DNA of 64,000 nt from Mallotus nudiflorus (GCA_947683625.1 CANTUR010000619.1:186001-250000), one strand, 5' to 3'; counted from the stretch's first letter, positions 12,350-24,885 are shown. Translations and numbers: made by a program. Notes: generated by a model not told the origin, from the sequence alone.

Positions 12350-12354
<5 letters not shown>

Positions 12355-12420
<66 letters not shown>
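12355..12420. repeat. (TA)n microsatellite in the 5' LTR
   Basis: About 33 TA units; the matching place in the 3' LTR has about 6. The expansion happened after insertion, by slippage. ORFs reading poly-IY across it are artefacts. Confidence 0.95.
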
Positions 12421-12422
<2 letters not shown>

Positions 12423-12603
12423 CTGTTTAATTAATGAGTTTTGTTTCTTGAACAAGATTACTTGAAAAGGGAAGATAATCAAATCCATTTAAAGAAGAGA
12501 CTACCTTAAGAAAATTTCTAAAACAAAGAGGGAATGCTTTCTTGTTTGGTTTAGGATTCCTATTTTAAGAGGAATCCTACTCTTTTCAGGTCTGAATATC
12601 ACT

Positions 12604-12611
12604 ATAAATAG
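12604..12611 (+). promoter_or_regulatory. TATA box of the Tat 5' LTR
   Basis: TATAAATA followed by GGACCCCATA, conserved in the 3' LTR at 24684-24691. This is the likely core promoter for the genomic transcript. Confidence 0.65.
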
Positions 12612-12797
12612 GACCCCATACCCCTCATTTTTGATCATTTTATGCTCTCGTATTCTAATTACCTCTTGCTTTCTCTTTAAATTCTCTCTCTATTCCTAAC
12701 TTAGACATTAGAGTGTTTGTGGGGATCCTCCCTACTTCTCACCTTACCCTTTATTCATTATTTGCAGGGTCTTAAGCTCAGGAGTTCTGGAATCAAA

Positions 12798-12814
12798 TGG
12801 CACCGTCTGTGAGG
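12798..12814 (+). other. Primer-binding site of the Tat element
   Basis: TGGCACCGTCTGTGAGG lies two bases after the 5' LTR end. It resembles the TGGCGCCGTCTG-type site common in plant Tat elements, with C-to-T/G-to-A type changes. Confidence 0.7.
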
Positions 12815-13199
12815 AACTCTTGGGAAAAAGCCATTTATATACCTGCTAAGTTAAAACATCGATCCCATGACTTCTAGCTCACGGCCAATCTCGACTCTTG
12901 AAATTGACATTAATCCCTTTGCACCCATTCCTTCAATTAATCTGTCAACACCCCAATAGCAGTGCTTCTGGCAACTTTCCAGTATGCCGGAACTTCCTTT
13001 GGAAATACGCATTTACCTCTTAGTAATACCCAGGGATGGCCGGCTTTGGGCACCGACTTTCTATATTATACCCCATTACAACACCATCACTGTCTAATAC
13101 CTTTCGTACCTTTTCCAAGCCTAACAGATACACCGGTTGTTAGCACACCAAACCTAAACACTGTAACCCAAACATTCAATTTTAACTAAACTAACAAGG

Positions 13200-14545
13200 A
13201 AGTCATGATACAAAATATCCAAGTTCAGATAGCCTTAATGCAACAACAACTGAAAACTTTAATTTAAAGTGGCAACTCTAAACTGGCTCACATAGACAAC
13301 AATACAAAACCTCAGGAGGTACCCGAGGTAAACAAAGGAAAGGGTAAAGCACCGGAAGGGGAATGTAGTTCAACAATTCTAGCCCTCGACGACTCGAAGT
13401 TAACTCAGAAGGTAGAATAGGTTATACACAAAGCCTGGGCAAGACCAAGAAAGGAGGATGAATGTATTATGGAAGGCAGAACTCCATTCATAAAAAGGAT
13501 AATTTAGACGGAGATCCCCACCAAGTTTAGAATCCTACCACTTGATCAATATGACAGAACTGGAGATCTAGTCAACCACATATCCGCGTTTAGAACAAGG
13601 ATGTTGCTCTAGAATGTGAATGATGAAATCATGTGTAGAGTCTTCCTAAGCAAACTCACAAAGAACGCCCAAAAGTGGTTTCATCGACTCCCGGAGAACT
13701 CTGTCACCTCTTTTGAGGATTTGGTAGAAAAGTTTCATACCAGGTTCGTCACCAACATTCCCCTTGCTAAAAACATCAACGATCTTCGGATGTGCCGATA
13801 AGAGGTCGATGAGTCCCTACGAAGTTATCTTGATCGATTCAATAAGGTAGCCATGCAGATAAAAAACCTTGTGGATGAAGTTACCATAGAAGCTTTGAAA
13901 AATGGCACTAGACTCGGAAAGCTTAAAGATAAGATAATGACAAAGGAACTTGGCACTTTTGTGGAGGTAATAGCTATGGCGATTAAAATGATAAAGATGG
14001 ATAAAGATAGAAGGATGCGAGGGGAGGAGGAAAAACCATAAACTAAGGATGAAAAATCAAGATCCAGACGAATAAGCTTCCTAAAAATAAATTTTAAAAA
14101 CTCGGTAGAAAGATTTGACAGGGAAGCAGATAGATACACACCTCTAAACACCTCTTAATCTAGAATTCTCATGTGGGTCAGGCAGAATTGTGTTGGAATA
14201 ACCCTAGCTAGGAGAATAAGCCCAATCCGGAGGTCCTTGCAAGATAGGGGACAATACTGCTAGTATCATCAAGAATATGGGCACGACACTGAGGCTTATA
14301 GAGAGCTAAAGAATGCCATAGAAATACTGGTACAAAATGGTAAACTCAACAATTTCATAAACACATCCAGAAGGAGTAGGAACCTAGAAGCCCATGTGTA
14401 AGATAGGACAGAAGTAAAGAAAGCTTAGAATGAACCAACTGGTATTATTAATATGATTATTGGTGGAGAAAACGTTGAGAAGAAATTTAAACAGAGCTGG
14501 GGAGAAAGGCCAGCCTTCATGAAAAGAGAGATTCAAAAGATGGTT
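13200..14545 (+). pseudogene. gag of the Tat element, decayed
   Basis: A retrotransposon gag domain is readable at 13616-13801 (KNAQKWFHRLPENS and a following FEDLVEKFHTRF), continuing past a stop at 13799. A degenerate zinc-knuckle-like segment at about 14250-14330 reads YHQEYGHDTEAYRELKNAIE, with one expected cysteine position turned into a stop. Several stops and frame changes separate the blocks, so no Gag protein can be made. The N-terminal part (12820-13600) is poorly recognisable. Confidence 0.75.
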
Positions 14546-17500
14546 TGCATGTTCGCCATCCTCACTGTGATGCCTTGGTGATAAATACATACATAAACAA
14601 TTATTTAGTAAAGAGATTATTGGTCAATAACGAAAGTGCTATTAATGCATTGTCTTGGAATGCTTACAAAGTAATGGGAGGCTTCGTCACTGATTTGAAG
14701 GCCAACCAGAATCCCATCACAAGCTTTTATAAAGGAACTATATAGCCAATGGTAGTTATGGAGTTAAATCTGGAATTTGAAAATCGTGACGATGAAGAAA
14801 TAAAAGTTATTAAAACCTTGTTCAACGTAGTGGATTTTCTACTAGCATACAATGGAATCATAGGACGTCCAGTGCTCTACAAAGCAGATGCAGTCACCAG
14901 TATCCGACACTTAAATATGAAAATTCCAATCGAGGGGAGAATTCTCACTATCCGTGGAGATCAGCATATGGCTAGACAGTGTTACCAGATAGCCATAAAG
15001 CCTCAGATGGAAGCCTTCCCCCTAGAAGTGTGGGAAATAGAGAAATAAGGCACTGGACCACAATCGGTTGACAACACCAAAACATTGCAGATCGTCGATA
15101 GGAAAGCAGTAAAGATTGGTAATGAGCTTAACTATGACACTAAAGAAGGAATAAGGGAAGTCCTCACTAGACACTCGGAAGACTTCGCTTCTCGGGCATC
15201 TGAAATAACTAGGGTAGATCCCCAGGTTACTTGTCATAACTTGAACATCAGGCTAGGGGCGAAGCTAGTGATCTAGAAGAAAAGAACTTTTGTTATGAGA
15301 GACAAAAGATAATCGCTGAGGAAATGAAGAAATTGTTAGAAGCCGGGTTTATCAAGGAAGTTACTCATCCAAAGTGGGTGGCCAATATAGTACTTATAAA
15401 AAAAGCAAACAGAAAGTATAGGATGTGTGTGGACTACACTGACCTTAATCGAGCATGCCCCAAGGACAGCTACCCACTGCCTATAATTGACCAGCTCGTG
15501 GACTCCACTGTTGGCCACAGACTATCTAGTTTTGTTGATGTGCTGCAAGGATATCACCAAATACCAATAAAGGCAGAAGATGAGGAGAAAACATCCTTCA
15601 TCACCCATAAAGGCCCTTATTGCTACAAGGTGATGCCCTTCGGACTAAAGAATGTTGGAGCAACATATCAAAGAATGATGAACCATGTACTTCAAGACCA
15701 GATTGGGACAAATATGGAAGTATACGTGGATAACATTATTATTAAGAGTAAGCATACAGAATAACACCCGGTGGATCTGGATCAAGTTCTCTAATTGTTG
15801 AGCGAGTCTAGGATCAAGCTAAACCCAAAAAAATGTGTCTTCAGAGAAGCTGGTAAATTCCTGGGATTCATGATATCCTATAGAGGTATTGAAGCCAATC
15901 CAGAAAAAATGGAAGCCATTCTCAACATGAAAGCCGTAAAGAATATCCATGAATTATAAAAACTAAATGGCAAAATCACGGCTTTAGGACACTTCATTTC
16001 ATGCTCAGCCAGACAGTGTTGACCTTTATTTTAAGCTTTAAAAAACTCTAAGAAATTTGCTTGGACTACAGATTACCAGACGACCTTTGAAGACATCAAA
16101 AAGTTCCTATCCTCACTACCTCTATTCAGCAGGCTGGTCCTAGATGAAACACTGTATTTATATCTCTCAATAGGTCAAGAATGCATCGCTTTGGTGCTAA
16201 TAAGAGAAGAAGAGAGCCAGCAAAACCTGGTATATTACATTAATAAAATGCTTTGAGGATCCGAAGTCCGGCACCCAATGCTGGATAAGTTGGCTATGGC
16301 TGTTGTCCACGCATCCCGAAAGCTCCAACATTACTTCTAGGCTCATCCTATCATTATCAAATTCTGCTTCCCTTTATGGAAAATCTTACAAAGGCCTGAG
16401 ACTTCGGGTAGATTGGTTTAATGGTCAGTATTACTTGGAGAATTTGACATTGATTATGAGCCCTATCAGCAAGTAAAAGCCTATGTGTTAGCAAATTTCA
16501 TTCAAGAAATGATACCAAAAGACCTCCCCATGACCAAGGCACCAGAATGGAAGCTCTATGTTGATGGAGCCTTTACTCAAGGATCCGGCACTGGAGTAAT
16601 CCTCAAGGGACCACATAAAATCCACATCCAGTATGTAGTTTGAATAGAGTACAACATGACCAATAATACTGCGGAATATGAGACACTCATCATATGATTA
16701 AAGTTGGCTGCTGAAGTCAGAGCTGAACACCTCATAATACATTCAGACTCTTAGCTAGTAGTAAATCAAGTTAATGGCACATTCCAGATTAAGGATCCAA
16801 GCATTGCCAGATACGTGGGCAAAGTCATGTAACTTTTAAAGCAAATTGAACAAGAAGGGGGCCAGTGGGAGATCATCCAAATACCTCAGCATAGAAACTC
16901 TGAGGTCGACCTTTTGGCCTAGTCAGTAGTTGAAGACAATCAAGCATTTAAGGGTATGGAATTCACCGAAGCACTAACAAAACCCAGTACTGAAGACCCT
17001 GATATCTTGGAAGTACATGAAGTCTTGGAATGGATGGACTGATAGTCCAATACTTGGAGCATGAAACACTTCCCGAAGATAAGTTGAAAGCTCAGAAACT
17101 GAAGATGAAGGCAGCCTACTACTCTATCCACCACAGGGAACTCTATAAGAAATCTCTTTGCACCCATGGTCCAAATGTGTATCCCCAGGGGAAGGGAATT
17201 ATGTACTCAGGGAAATCCACGAAGGAATTTGTGGAGCACATGAGTCCCATTACACACTAGTCAAGAAAGAGCTACTTCAAGGATACTATTGGCCCATTAT
17301 GTCTAATGATGCCCAGTGACTTAAGAATGTCATAAGTACTAACAATTCGCTCGTCTCAACCACAAGCCCTCCTACCCCCTGCATCTAATCGGCTGCCCGT
17401 GGCCCTTCGCCATATGGGGGAATGGACATCCTGAGTCCCTTCCCGACCTCCACTTTATAAAAAAAGTTCTTAATTATGGCTATAGACCATTTCACTAAAT

Positions 17501-18290
17501 GGATAGAGGTGGAAGCAGTTCCAACCATCACAGAAGCTCAGATCCAACATTTCTTCTGGAAAGAAATCATCTGCAGATTTGGTTTACCTCATACCTTGAT
17601 TACGAACAACGACAAGCAGTTTGACAATGAAAATTTTAAAGGTTTCTGCTTAGACCTCGGAATAAAGCTTTGTTTCACCTCGATAGCTTACCTGCAAATG
17701 AACGGGCAAACAGAGGTCACCAATAAAATTATCATGTAGGGATTAAAAAAGATAATCAACAAGAAAAAGAAAAATTGGGTCGAAGGGCTTAATAACGTAA
17801 TTTGGGCTTACAGGACCACCCCCAGGTCATCCACAGTGGAAACACCGTTTAGATTGACTTATGGCATGGACGCAGTAATACTAGTAGAAATTAGTTCACC
17901 AAGTTACAGGATCAACCACATCTTTGATCAAAACATTAATAACTTTGATGCCCGTATATGTCTGGATCTACTAAAAGAAAGATGAGAACGGACATCAGCC
18001 ACAGCCAAAGCACATCGGCAGAGGGTAGCACAATATCATCTCCGGCGTAGTCACCCAAGATAGTTCAAAGTAGGCGACTAGGTACTCAGAAGGGTTGATA
18101 TTGGCAAAGGCAACTTCGACACTAGAAAACTAGGCCCAAATTAGGAAGACCCCCTATCAGATCTTAGAACATACATCTAAAGGGGCATACAAATTAAAAA
18201 ATAAAAAAGGTAGAGAATTCTCACAATTTTAGAACTTGGATTGCCTCCAGAAATACTATCAATAAATGTACTCGGAATGGTATTAAATAA
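14545..18290 (+). pseudogene. pol of the Tat element (PR-RT-RH-aRH-INT), decayed
   Basis: Protease region at 14545-15048, with the active site reading LLVNNESA where an aspartate is expected. Reverse transcriptase at 15324-15950, with CVDYTDLNRACPKDSYPLP and MPFGLKN; its catalytic box reads YVDN instead of YVDD. RNase H follows to about 16500. A second RNase H (YVDGAFTQGSGTGVIL then NNTAEYETLI) is at 16555-16930. Integrase starts near 17260, with DHFTKWIEVEAV and a core containing TNNDKQFDNE. At least ten stops interrupt the region. The lost aspartates mean the enzymes would be inactive even without the stops. Confidence 0.85.
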
Positions 18291-18352
18291 AGAATTTATT
18301 CATTGAAGAAATAATCATCTTACAATAAGTTCGAATACAAAAAAAAAATTCT

Positions 18353-21300
18353 CTATTCTACTAATTGTACATTCGACCCTTCGGGCTTAGAGTTAGGAGG
18401 GGGGACAATATGCGCAGAACTGATAGGCGTGATGTGCTCTGTAGAAGACCTTTCAGCAGACCTAGAAGCATCCCTTGCATGAAAGGAAGTTGACTTTTGT
18501 CGAGCATCCTCTTTAATAATGATCTTCGTGTCACGACCCAAAACAGGGGCCATGACCGGCGCTAGGGAACGAGAATTCTTTTGAATCCGGAACCTGTAGC
18601 AAGCCTAAAAAAATAAAATAAACATGCAATAGTAGTAACATCAACTCTTAATGCAGCGAAAATAAAATCATAAGTATCAAAATAATATTCCACCACCAGG
18701 GAATCTAAATCAAATTCTTATCTCATATATATATAAACTCTTTAATACACGTTTCAGTTCAAATTCTTAAAATACATAGCTCACACAAATATAATACATA
18801 AAAACCCATAATTTTTTTTACAACTACTACAGTGTCTAGATTATAAAAATAAAACTCAAGACTCAGATAAGCAGTTTACACAAAGAAGCCGGGGCGGAAG
18901 AAATCCGACGTACAAGCCTGCTACTGAGGTCTGAAGAAGAAGACTCTCCTAAAAATGGTCAATAGAGGGGAGTAAGACCTCACTGAGTGAATCACTATAA
19001 TATATATATATGCATACTAAATGACAATGCATACAGTCAACAGTATATAACTAATATGTATATATACAGGCAAATACACACAGATGCAGTAAAATCATTT
19101 TATATATTTTATTGAAAATCATCATTTATGAAGGATCAAATAGAACCCTAGAATATTGCAACCTCAAAATAGTGTTAGACAACACTCTAGCCATACAGGC
19201 TCACTTATTCCAATATATAATCACTTGTTCCATTTGGACAGTAGACTGGCCCCGAGACACTAAGTCAACCGAGCTCCAACAGTTTGATTGTCAGTGTGAT
19301 TGGCCCTGAGACACTTGGTCAACCGAGCTCCAGCAATCACACTCCCAAGTCACATCACACATCACATAATCAAATCTCATCAATATCCTCAAACAGGTCA
19401 GTAATATAGCCTAAATGCTATAAGCATACCGGCACGTACTCGGTCCTAGTGCTGCCCACTAGGTAGCACGTTCTATTGATATCCTTCATTATAATATAAA
19501 ACATTCATTCATAAAAGTCAATGATGCATGAATTTGAAATAAATTGCAACGTAAACCATATATATACTAGAAATATACCAAAAGTAAACCAGGTATATTT
19601 CGAGTATATATATGTCAAATAAATCCAATATAATTACAAAATAAGATAGAAATATATTCAAAAACATTTTAAGCATAATTCATTAATAAGACATGCATAT
19701 AGTTTAAAATATACAGAAAATAAACCAAAAATAAACTAAAAATAAACTTAAGTAATAATTAAACTATTATGTATATTTAATTAAAATAAAATATATATTT
19801 CTAAAATCATGCATCCTAAAGCATATATATATATATAATAGTAACTCACACTTAGTGCGCTCCTCGAGATAGGTCCGACGGGCTTGGTCCACTAGCCCTC
19901 GGTCTCGGTGCAACTAAACAAACAATAAATAACAGACATCAGAATAAACCTAACAGAAAATCCTAGAAACTCAATCTAGAATATTAGACATAAAATCAAA
20001 ATTAGAGTTCGATTGGACATCACGTTTTACGAGAATTCTATCAAAAATTCGGCAGAACCTCCCCTGTAAAATGGACATCTCTCTACTCAAAGAGTAGAGC
20101 CGGCCCTGCAAAGAAACCCACTTCAAAAAACAGGTTCAAAAACACATTCATAACCCCTCGATCGGACTCCAAACTACAGTCTACCGACCGGGGTCCACAA
20201 TCACAGAATAATTATGGAAATATCAAAAATACCCTTATATCATAGAAATACATTTAATAAGTAGAAATTACATAATTAGCCTTAAAACACATTAAAAACC
20301 AATAAAAACTCATTTTATTAGAAAAATCGTATATTATATTTATAATTGAAAATAATTCACGAAAAATAGTTTTAATTAATTAAAAATACTAAATAATTTT
20401 TAGAAATCATTATACCTTAAATAACTATTAAAACCAATTTAATTACATTTTTAGTCAATTTAGGGTAAAATTACCAAAATACCCCTATATATATAAATAT
20501 ACTAAAATTCATTCAAAAATTCACCAAAAATAGTATAATTATCCAAAATTAATTTTCTCAAAATATTTATCAATAATTTCAACACCTATATTTATCATAA
20601 AACACAATTTCATAATTTAATTAATTAATTTCCGAAAATTAGAAAATAATATTAAATATTCAAAAATACCCAAAAATCAAAATAATCTCCAAAAATTCTA
20701 CAAAAATTCACACATGAATATTAAGCTACTAGGATCAAAATTTTTGAAGGAATTTTTCATGAATCAATCAAATTGAAGTTCAAAAAAATCAATAACCCTA
20801 ATAGGCTGAAATTGCAAAATCAAAACCTAAGCAAATCAAGACCATTTTAAGTGAAACAAAGCTTGGAATCACACTCACCGGAGCTCAAGGAGAAGAAAGA
20901 GACCGGTGGTGTCGAAAACGGTGGCCGGAAACGTCGTGAACGACATAGCTTCCACTTTCGGCTTCCCGAGTTAATTCCGGCCAAAACACGTCGGAATAGG
21001 GCGCTGCTGGCAGCAAGGAAGGCTGAGGAAGGAGGTGGCATGCCGGACGGCACACCAATGACAAGAAAACGATGATAGCAGCGGTGGAACGACGATGGAG
21101 GCAATCGGGGAAGAAGGAGGAAGAGTCAGGGGCAGAATTGTAATTTTCCAAAAATTTGATTTTTTGACATATTATATGTATATATATATATATACTTTAC
21201 ACTATATATTAAAATAATATAAAATTAAATACATTAAATATACACCACACACATATAAGTTAATATTTTAATAATTTAATACTAAATAAAAATAATTAAA

Positions 21301-23328
21301 TAACAATAAAACTAATAAATAAATAATAAAATAATAGGGTAATTAATCAAAATCTAATTAAATAAATAAGTACACATATATACGGTGTTTAGTATTTTAA
21401 AAATATATATGAGTTCATGCAAGTCCGTAAATCTAACTAAAATAATTAATGGTAAATTATTTACGTGAAAATTTTCCTGAAAATGCAAGTCCCGGGAAAA
21501 TTTTACGTAAAACACTTAAAATAATATACAATAATTAAAATAAGTTTTAAATACATATCAACTCGTAAAAATATCATAATATTTATACAAAAATTATTAA
21601 CACTGCATATCCCGATGAAATATCAAAACATTTAAGAACACGGGATATTACACTTCGCCAGATTAGTTAGCGTCATTCGATCTAGCTTTGCCAAGTCTAG
21701 CTTTGGAGTTTGAGAGAGTAGGATCCTCCTACATTCAGAATGATAAGCCTTAAGGAAATCCTCCCACCATGCTCTTGTAGGATCTTTTATCATTCTTTTG
21801 AGACTTCTCGACCTTGGATAACTTATTCTTCAGATCTGCGATCCGAGGATCCTACTTTTTGATCCTGCTGGTCAGCTGACCTTGACTATGCTCTAGTTTA
21901 GCAATCTTTTTCTAACCTGCTTTAGCTTCAAATTTTTCTTCTGCGTATTTGGTCTGACAGAGCTCTAGGGCTACCTTCGTGCTATCTAGCCTCTTTTCAA
22001 AATCAATGGCTATTATCCCAACCTCTGTCTCCTTCAAGCTATACTAGGTTTTAAGGTAGAAATACTAGTCCTTGGCCAACATCAAAGCCTGGGTCATCTG
22101 TACAAACTTTGTGTCATTCCCTTAATACAAGGACCTATTGAAGTTATAAGTAAACGACACTCACTTACCTCCAAAGAATGCTCGATCATTGAGTTGAACA
22201 GCTCCTCCAGACCTTCCTCGGACTAGCGTTGCATATCGGCTAGCAGCCTCAGTGACTCGGCATATTGATCTTGAACCTAGGTGTTTAAGACACTCATATG
22301 TTTCATTTTATTCATGATCCATCCTTTCACATCCTGACACCCAGACAACTTTGGACGCTGGATGTATATCTGCTCAGCATCTAAGCCTTGATCGATCAGT
22401 CATCTTTTCCATTGACCTTCCCTACCTGAACCAGATGATTCAACTATAACTTTCCCTTCAAATTGACAGCTGCTTCCTCAGGAGCTGCAGCAACTTCAGG
22501 ATCTAGAGAAAGGGAGACCCGTACTTTTTCTTGGGCTACTGGTTCATTAGCTAGAAGTGAAATACCATCCGCAAAAGCAAAAAAGTTAGCCATCTACAGT
22601 CGCAAAAATAAAAAACAAGTTAGAAATATACCTCTCAATAATCCAAACGTACCAGAAGAGTGAGCACGATCCAGACAGACTCTTCACAGGTATCTTCTGA
22701 ATATGTCCTCAGTCGATGGAGCCTCGGGTAGTCCATCAAGGTGTAGCTATAAGACCATCTCCATATCGTGATTGGGTAATCTCGGAGGCCGTCTCACCCT
22801 GTGGCACTCATCAGACCACATTCGTCGGACATCCAAGAAGTCTGTAAGGTGCTGGACAATAAAAAAGTTACGCCTCCACCTATTATGAAGATCTGGAAGC
22901 TTTTCAAACATATTATGGTTAGGAATGGCTAACAGGGAGAACATCAGTTCTCCTTTTTTCCTGGTCAAGCTATATAGATACCAGAGAATGTCTAAGTTCG
23001 GTTCCCTACCTTCTTCATGCATTAACTGGATAAACCTAGTCAGAATTTGATAGCTATTAGGGTGAAGCTGACTGGGCACTATGTTATACCTATTCATAAA
23101 TCTTTTAACAAAGGGATTTAATGGAAACTTTAAACCCCCCTCTAGTTGGTCAAAATATACCACTAGCCTATTAAGCCCTAGCATGGGGGTATGAGCCATA
23201 AACTTCCTATCTACAATATAAATGGTATAATCGGCAGGAATGTAGAACTGCCTCCGGTACTACTCTAGCAGTTCATCATCTATTTTAGACACAAATAGGT
23301 CGAAGCTAACATGTTCCCTTAGTGCCAT
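18353..23328 (-). pseudogene. Antisense ORF of the Tat element, split by a solo LTR
   Basis: Runs opposite to pol. The 5' part is 22747-23328, starting MALREHVSFDLF, with one in-frame TAG at 23260-23262. It contains LKFPLNPFVKRFMNRY and VPSQLHPNSYQILTRFIQL, which resemble the plant domain annotated as putative gypsy-type transposon (Pfam PF04195, from memory). Downstream, 21658-22740 is charged and coiled-coil-like in shifting frames and includes WWEDFLKAYHSECRRILL and KLDLAKLDRMTLTNLAK. After removal of the LTR and one duplication copy, the frame continues into 18353-18528 and ends SKPEGSNVQLVE and a stop, just past the pol end. Antisense ORFs are known in Tat elements; their role is unknown. 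Confidence 0.7.
18529..21652 (-). mobile_element. Solo LTR of the chromovirus family, nested in the Tat element
   Basis: 3124 bp, beginning TGTCACGACCC and ending GGATATTACA on the plus strand, flanked by CTTCG at 18524-18528 and 21653-21657. It aligns with the LTRs at 51183-54355 and 59362-62592 in reverse. No internal region remains, so recombination between its two LTRs removed it. The ORFs near 20851-21151 lie in the GC-rich exon-like part of the LTR and are not conserved in frame between copies. Confidence 0.93.
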
Positions 23329-23499
23329 AATACTATTTATGAAAAGGAAAAGCGCATGAATGAAAAAGAAGAAAGGAAGAAAAAGAGGAAGGGCAAGATC
23401 ACCTGATTGCAAAATGAGGGAGTCATGGCAGAAAAAGCGTAATAGCAGTGGCAAAGCAAATGCAACACCGGAAAAATAAAAGAGCAAAATGCGTCAATT

Positions 23500-24454
23500 T
23501 GATGTAAAAAGGATATTTATAGAGCAGTAGAAGGCTCTAGAGCAAACCATTAATTGCCCTCATCATTACTTAATTTCTCCCCACATTATTAAGGGCAATC
23601 TGGGAAATGAAAACCCCATTAATTGAGTAGTCATCATTATCGCAACAAAAGCATCTCATCTTTTGACACATAAAAGGACGCATCGGTTATGCAATTCAAA
23701 TTTTAAAAATCTAGGCATGAAGGCGATGTAACTGTTACCAAACCCGGGCACACCTTTGCCAGATGTTCTTTTTTTTCCAACTTGGCACAGTAAGATCCAG
23801 CACTACCTTCTAGCAACTGAAGCTAGCTCCCTCAGGTCGCTTCTATGGCACTAAGGACGGGTATCCATGCCATACTAACAACACACCCAGACTATCCGGC
23901 ACTCAGGCCGCACTTCTAATGCACCAAGACTATACGACACTTGAGTCGTGATTCTAAGGCACTAAGATTAAGTCCAGTGACTGAAGTTGGCACCCTCAGG
24001 TTGCTTCTATAGTACTGAGGTTCTGAGCATGTAAGCCTCGCGTCCCTATACCAAGCGTCTAAGCCTCGCACATTACTCTAGTGATTGAAGCTGGCACCCT
24101 CAGGTTGCTTCTATAGTACTGAGGTTCGGCACTTAGAATGCACTTTTAATGCATTGAGCATCAAAACTCTAGTGACGACTGGTTTCATCATGACGCCTTT
24201 ACTTTAACGGGTTAATCCATTACATTCATTTTTGCAGACTTTGCACACTCCAAGGTCCAGCTGACACTTCAACCATACGCTGGTTTCAAGATTCAGTATC
24301 GAGCTTTATCTTTTCCGTGACTGAGGCTGGCCACCTCAGCTCACCCTTCCATAACACTACGCCGTGACTGATCACTTGCCCTCTATATAGAAGAATAAGT
24401 GTTCTATCATTTACATACTCGGATACATCAGACATAAATATCCGGACAGACTCC
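23500..24454 (+). other. 3' untranslated region of the Tat element with degenerate repeats
   Basis: No coding sequence on the plus strand. A unit reading about GTGACTGAAGCTGGCACCC then TCAGGTTGCTTCTATAGTAC recurs at about 23812, 23977 and 24078, with a diverged copy at 24318. Related phrases on GCACTAAG or GCACTGAGG lie between. Confidence 0.7.
23812..24370. repeat. Degenerate tandem repeats in the Tat 3' region
   Basis: Three good and one poor copy of a unit of about 50 bases, spaced irregularly at about 165, 101 and 240 bp. Repeat-rich 3' regions are typical of Tat/Ogre elements and can seed satellite DNA. Confidence 0.65.
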
Positions 24455-24479
24455 GGGGGGGGGGGGGGGAGGGGACTCT
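24455..24479 (+). other. Polypurine tract of the Tat element
   Basis: Fifteen G, then A, four G and ACTCT, directly before the 3' LTR start at 24480. Position and composition fit the plus-strand priming tract, although the G run is unusually long. Confidence 0.75.
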
Positions 24480-24885
24480 TAATACTGCATATATATATAT
24501 TCCTATTTAATTAATGAGTTTTGTTTCCTGAATAGAGTTACTTGGAAAGAGAAGGTAGCCGAATCCATTTAAGGAAGGGACTCTGCCTTAAGAAGATTCC
24601 TAAACGAAGAGGGAATACTCTCTTGTTTGGTTTAGGATTCCTATCTCAAGGGGAATCCTACTCTTTTCAAGTCTAAATATCACTATAAATAGGACCCCAT
24701 ACCCCTGATTCTCGATCATCTTATTCTTTCATATTCTAATTGCCTATTGCTTTCTTTTTAAATTCTCTCTCTATTTCTTGACTTAGACATTAAAATATTT
24801 GTGAGGATTCTTCCCATCTCTCACCTTGCCCTTTATTCATTATTTTTAAGGTTTTAAGCTTAAAAATTTCAAAAATAAATTATCA
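24480..24885 (+). repeat. 3' LTR of the Tat element
   Basis: Begins TAATAC, where the 5' LTR has TGATAC (a G-to-A change of the terminal TG). It ends TATCA before the AGTGT duplication. Confidence 0.88.

Larger units (their letters stand above)
12346..12795 (+). repeat. 5' LTR of the Tat element
   Basis: Matches 24480-24885 over its length, including GTTTGGTTTAGGATTCCTAT and the TATAAATAGGACCCCATA block. It is longer than the 3' copy mainly because of an expanded TA tract near its start. Confidence 0.9.
12346..24885 (+). mobile_element. Ty3/gypsy retrotransposon, Tat lineage, about 12.5 kb
   Basis: Begins TGATA and ends TATCA, a perfect 5-bp terminal inverted repeat. It is flanked by AGTGT at 12341-12345 and 24886-24890. 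LTRs are 12346-12795 and 24480-24885. Order: 5' LTR, primer-binding site, gag, protease, reverse transcriptase, RNase H, second archaeal-type RNase H, integrase, antisense ORF, repeat-rich 3' region, polypurine tract, 3' LTR. The DLNRACPKDSYPLP motif in the reverse transcriptase and the extra RNase H place it in the Tat clade. It carries a solo LTR at 18529-21652, so its own length was about 9.4 kb. Many stops make it inactive. Confidence 0.9.

Noticed and set aside
12162..12488. ORF with a long Ile-Tyr repeat
   Set aside because: It is a translation of the (TA)n microsatellite in the Tat LTR and has no flanking coding signal.
18353..18553. ORF starting MAPVLGRD taken as a gene start
   Set aside because: The first codons come from the solo LTR. 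The rest is the end of the antisense ORF, whose real start lies near 23328.
20847..21151. Overlapping ORFs on both strands with Pro/Ser/Arg-rich products
   Set aside because: They lie in the GC-rich part of a solo LTR. The same place in sister LTRs (38997-39200, 51689-51907, 59894-60127) reads in different frames, so no protein is conserved.
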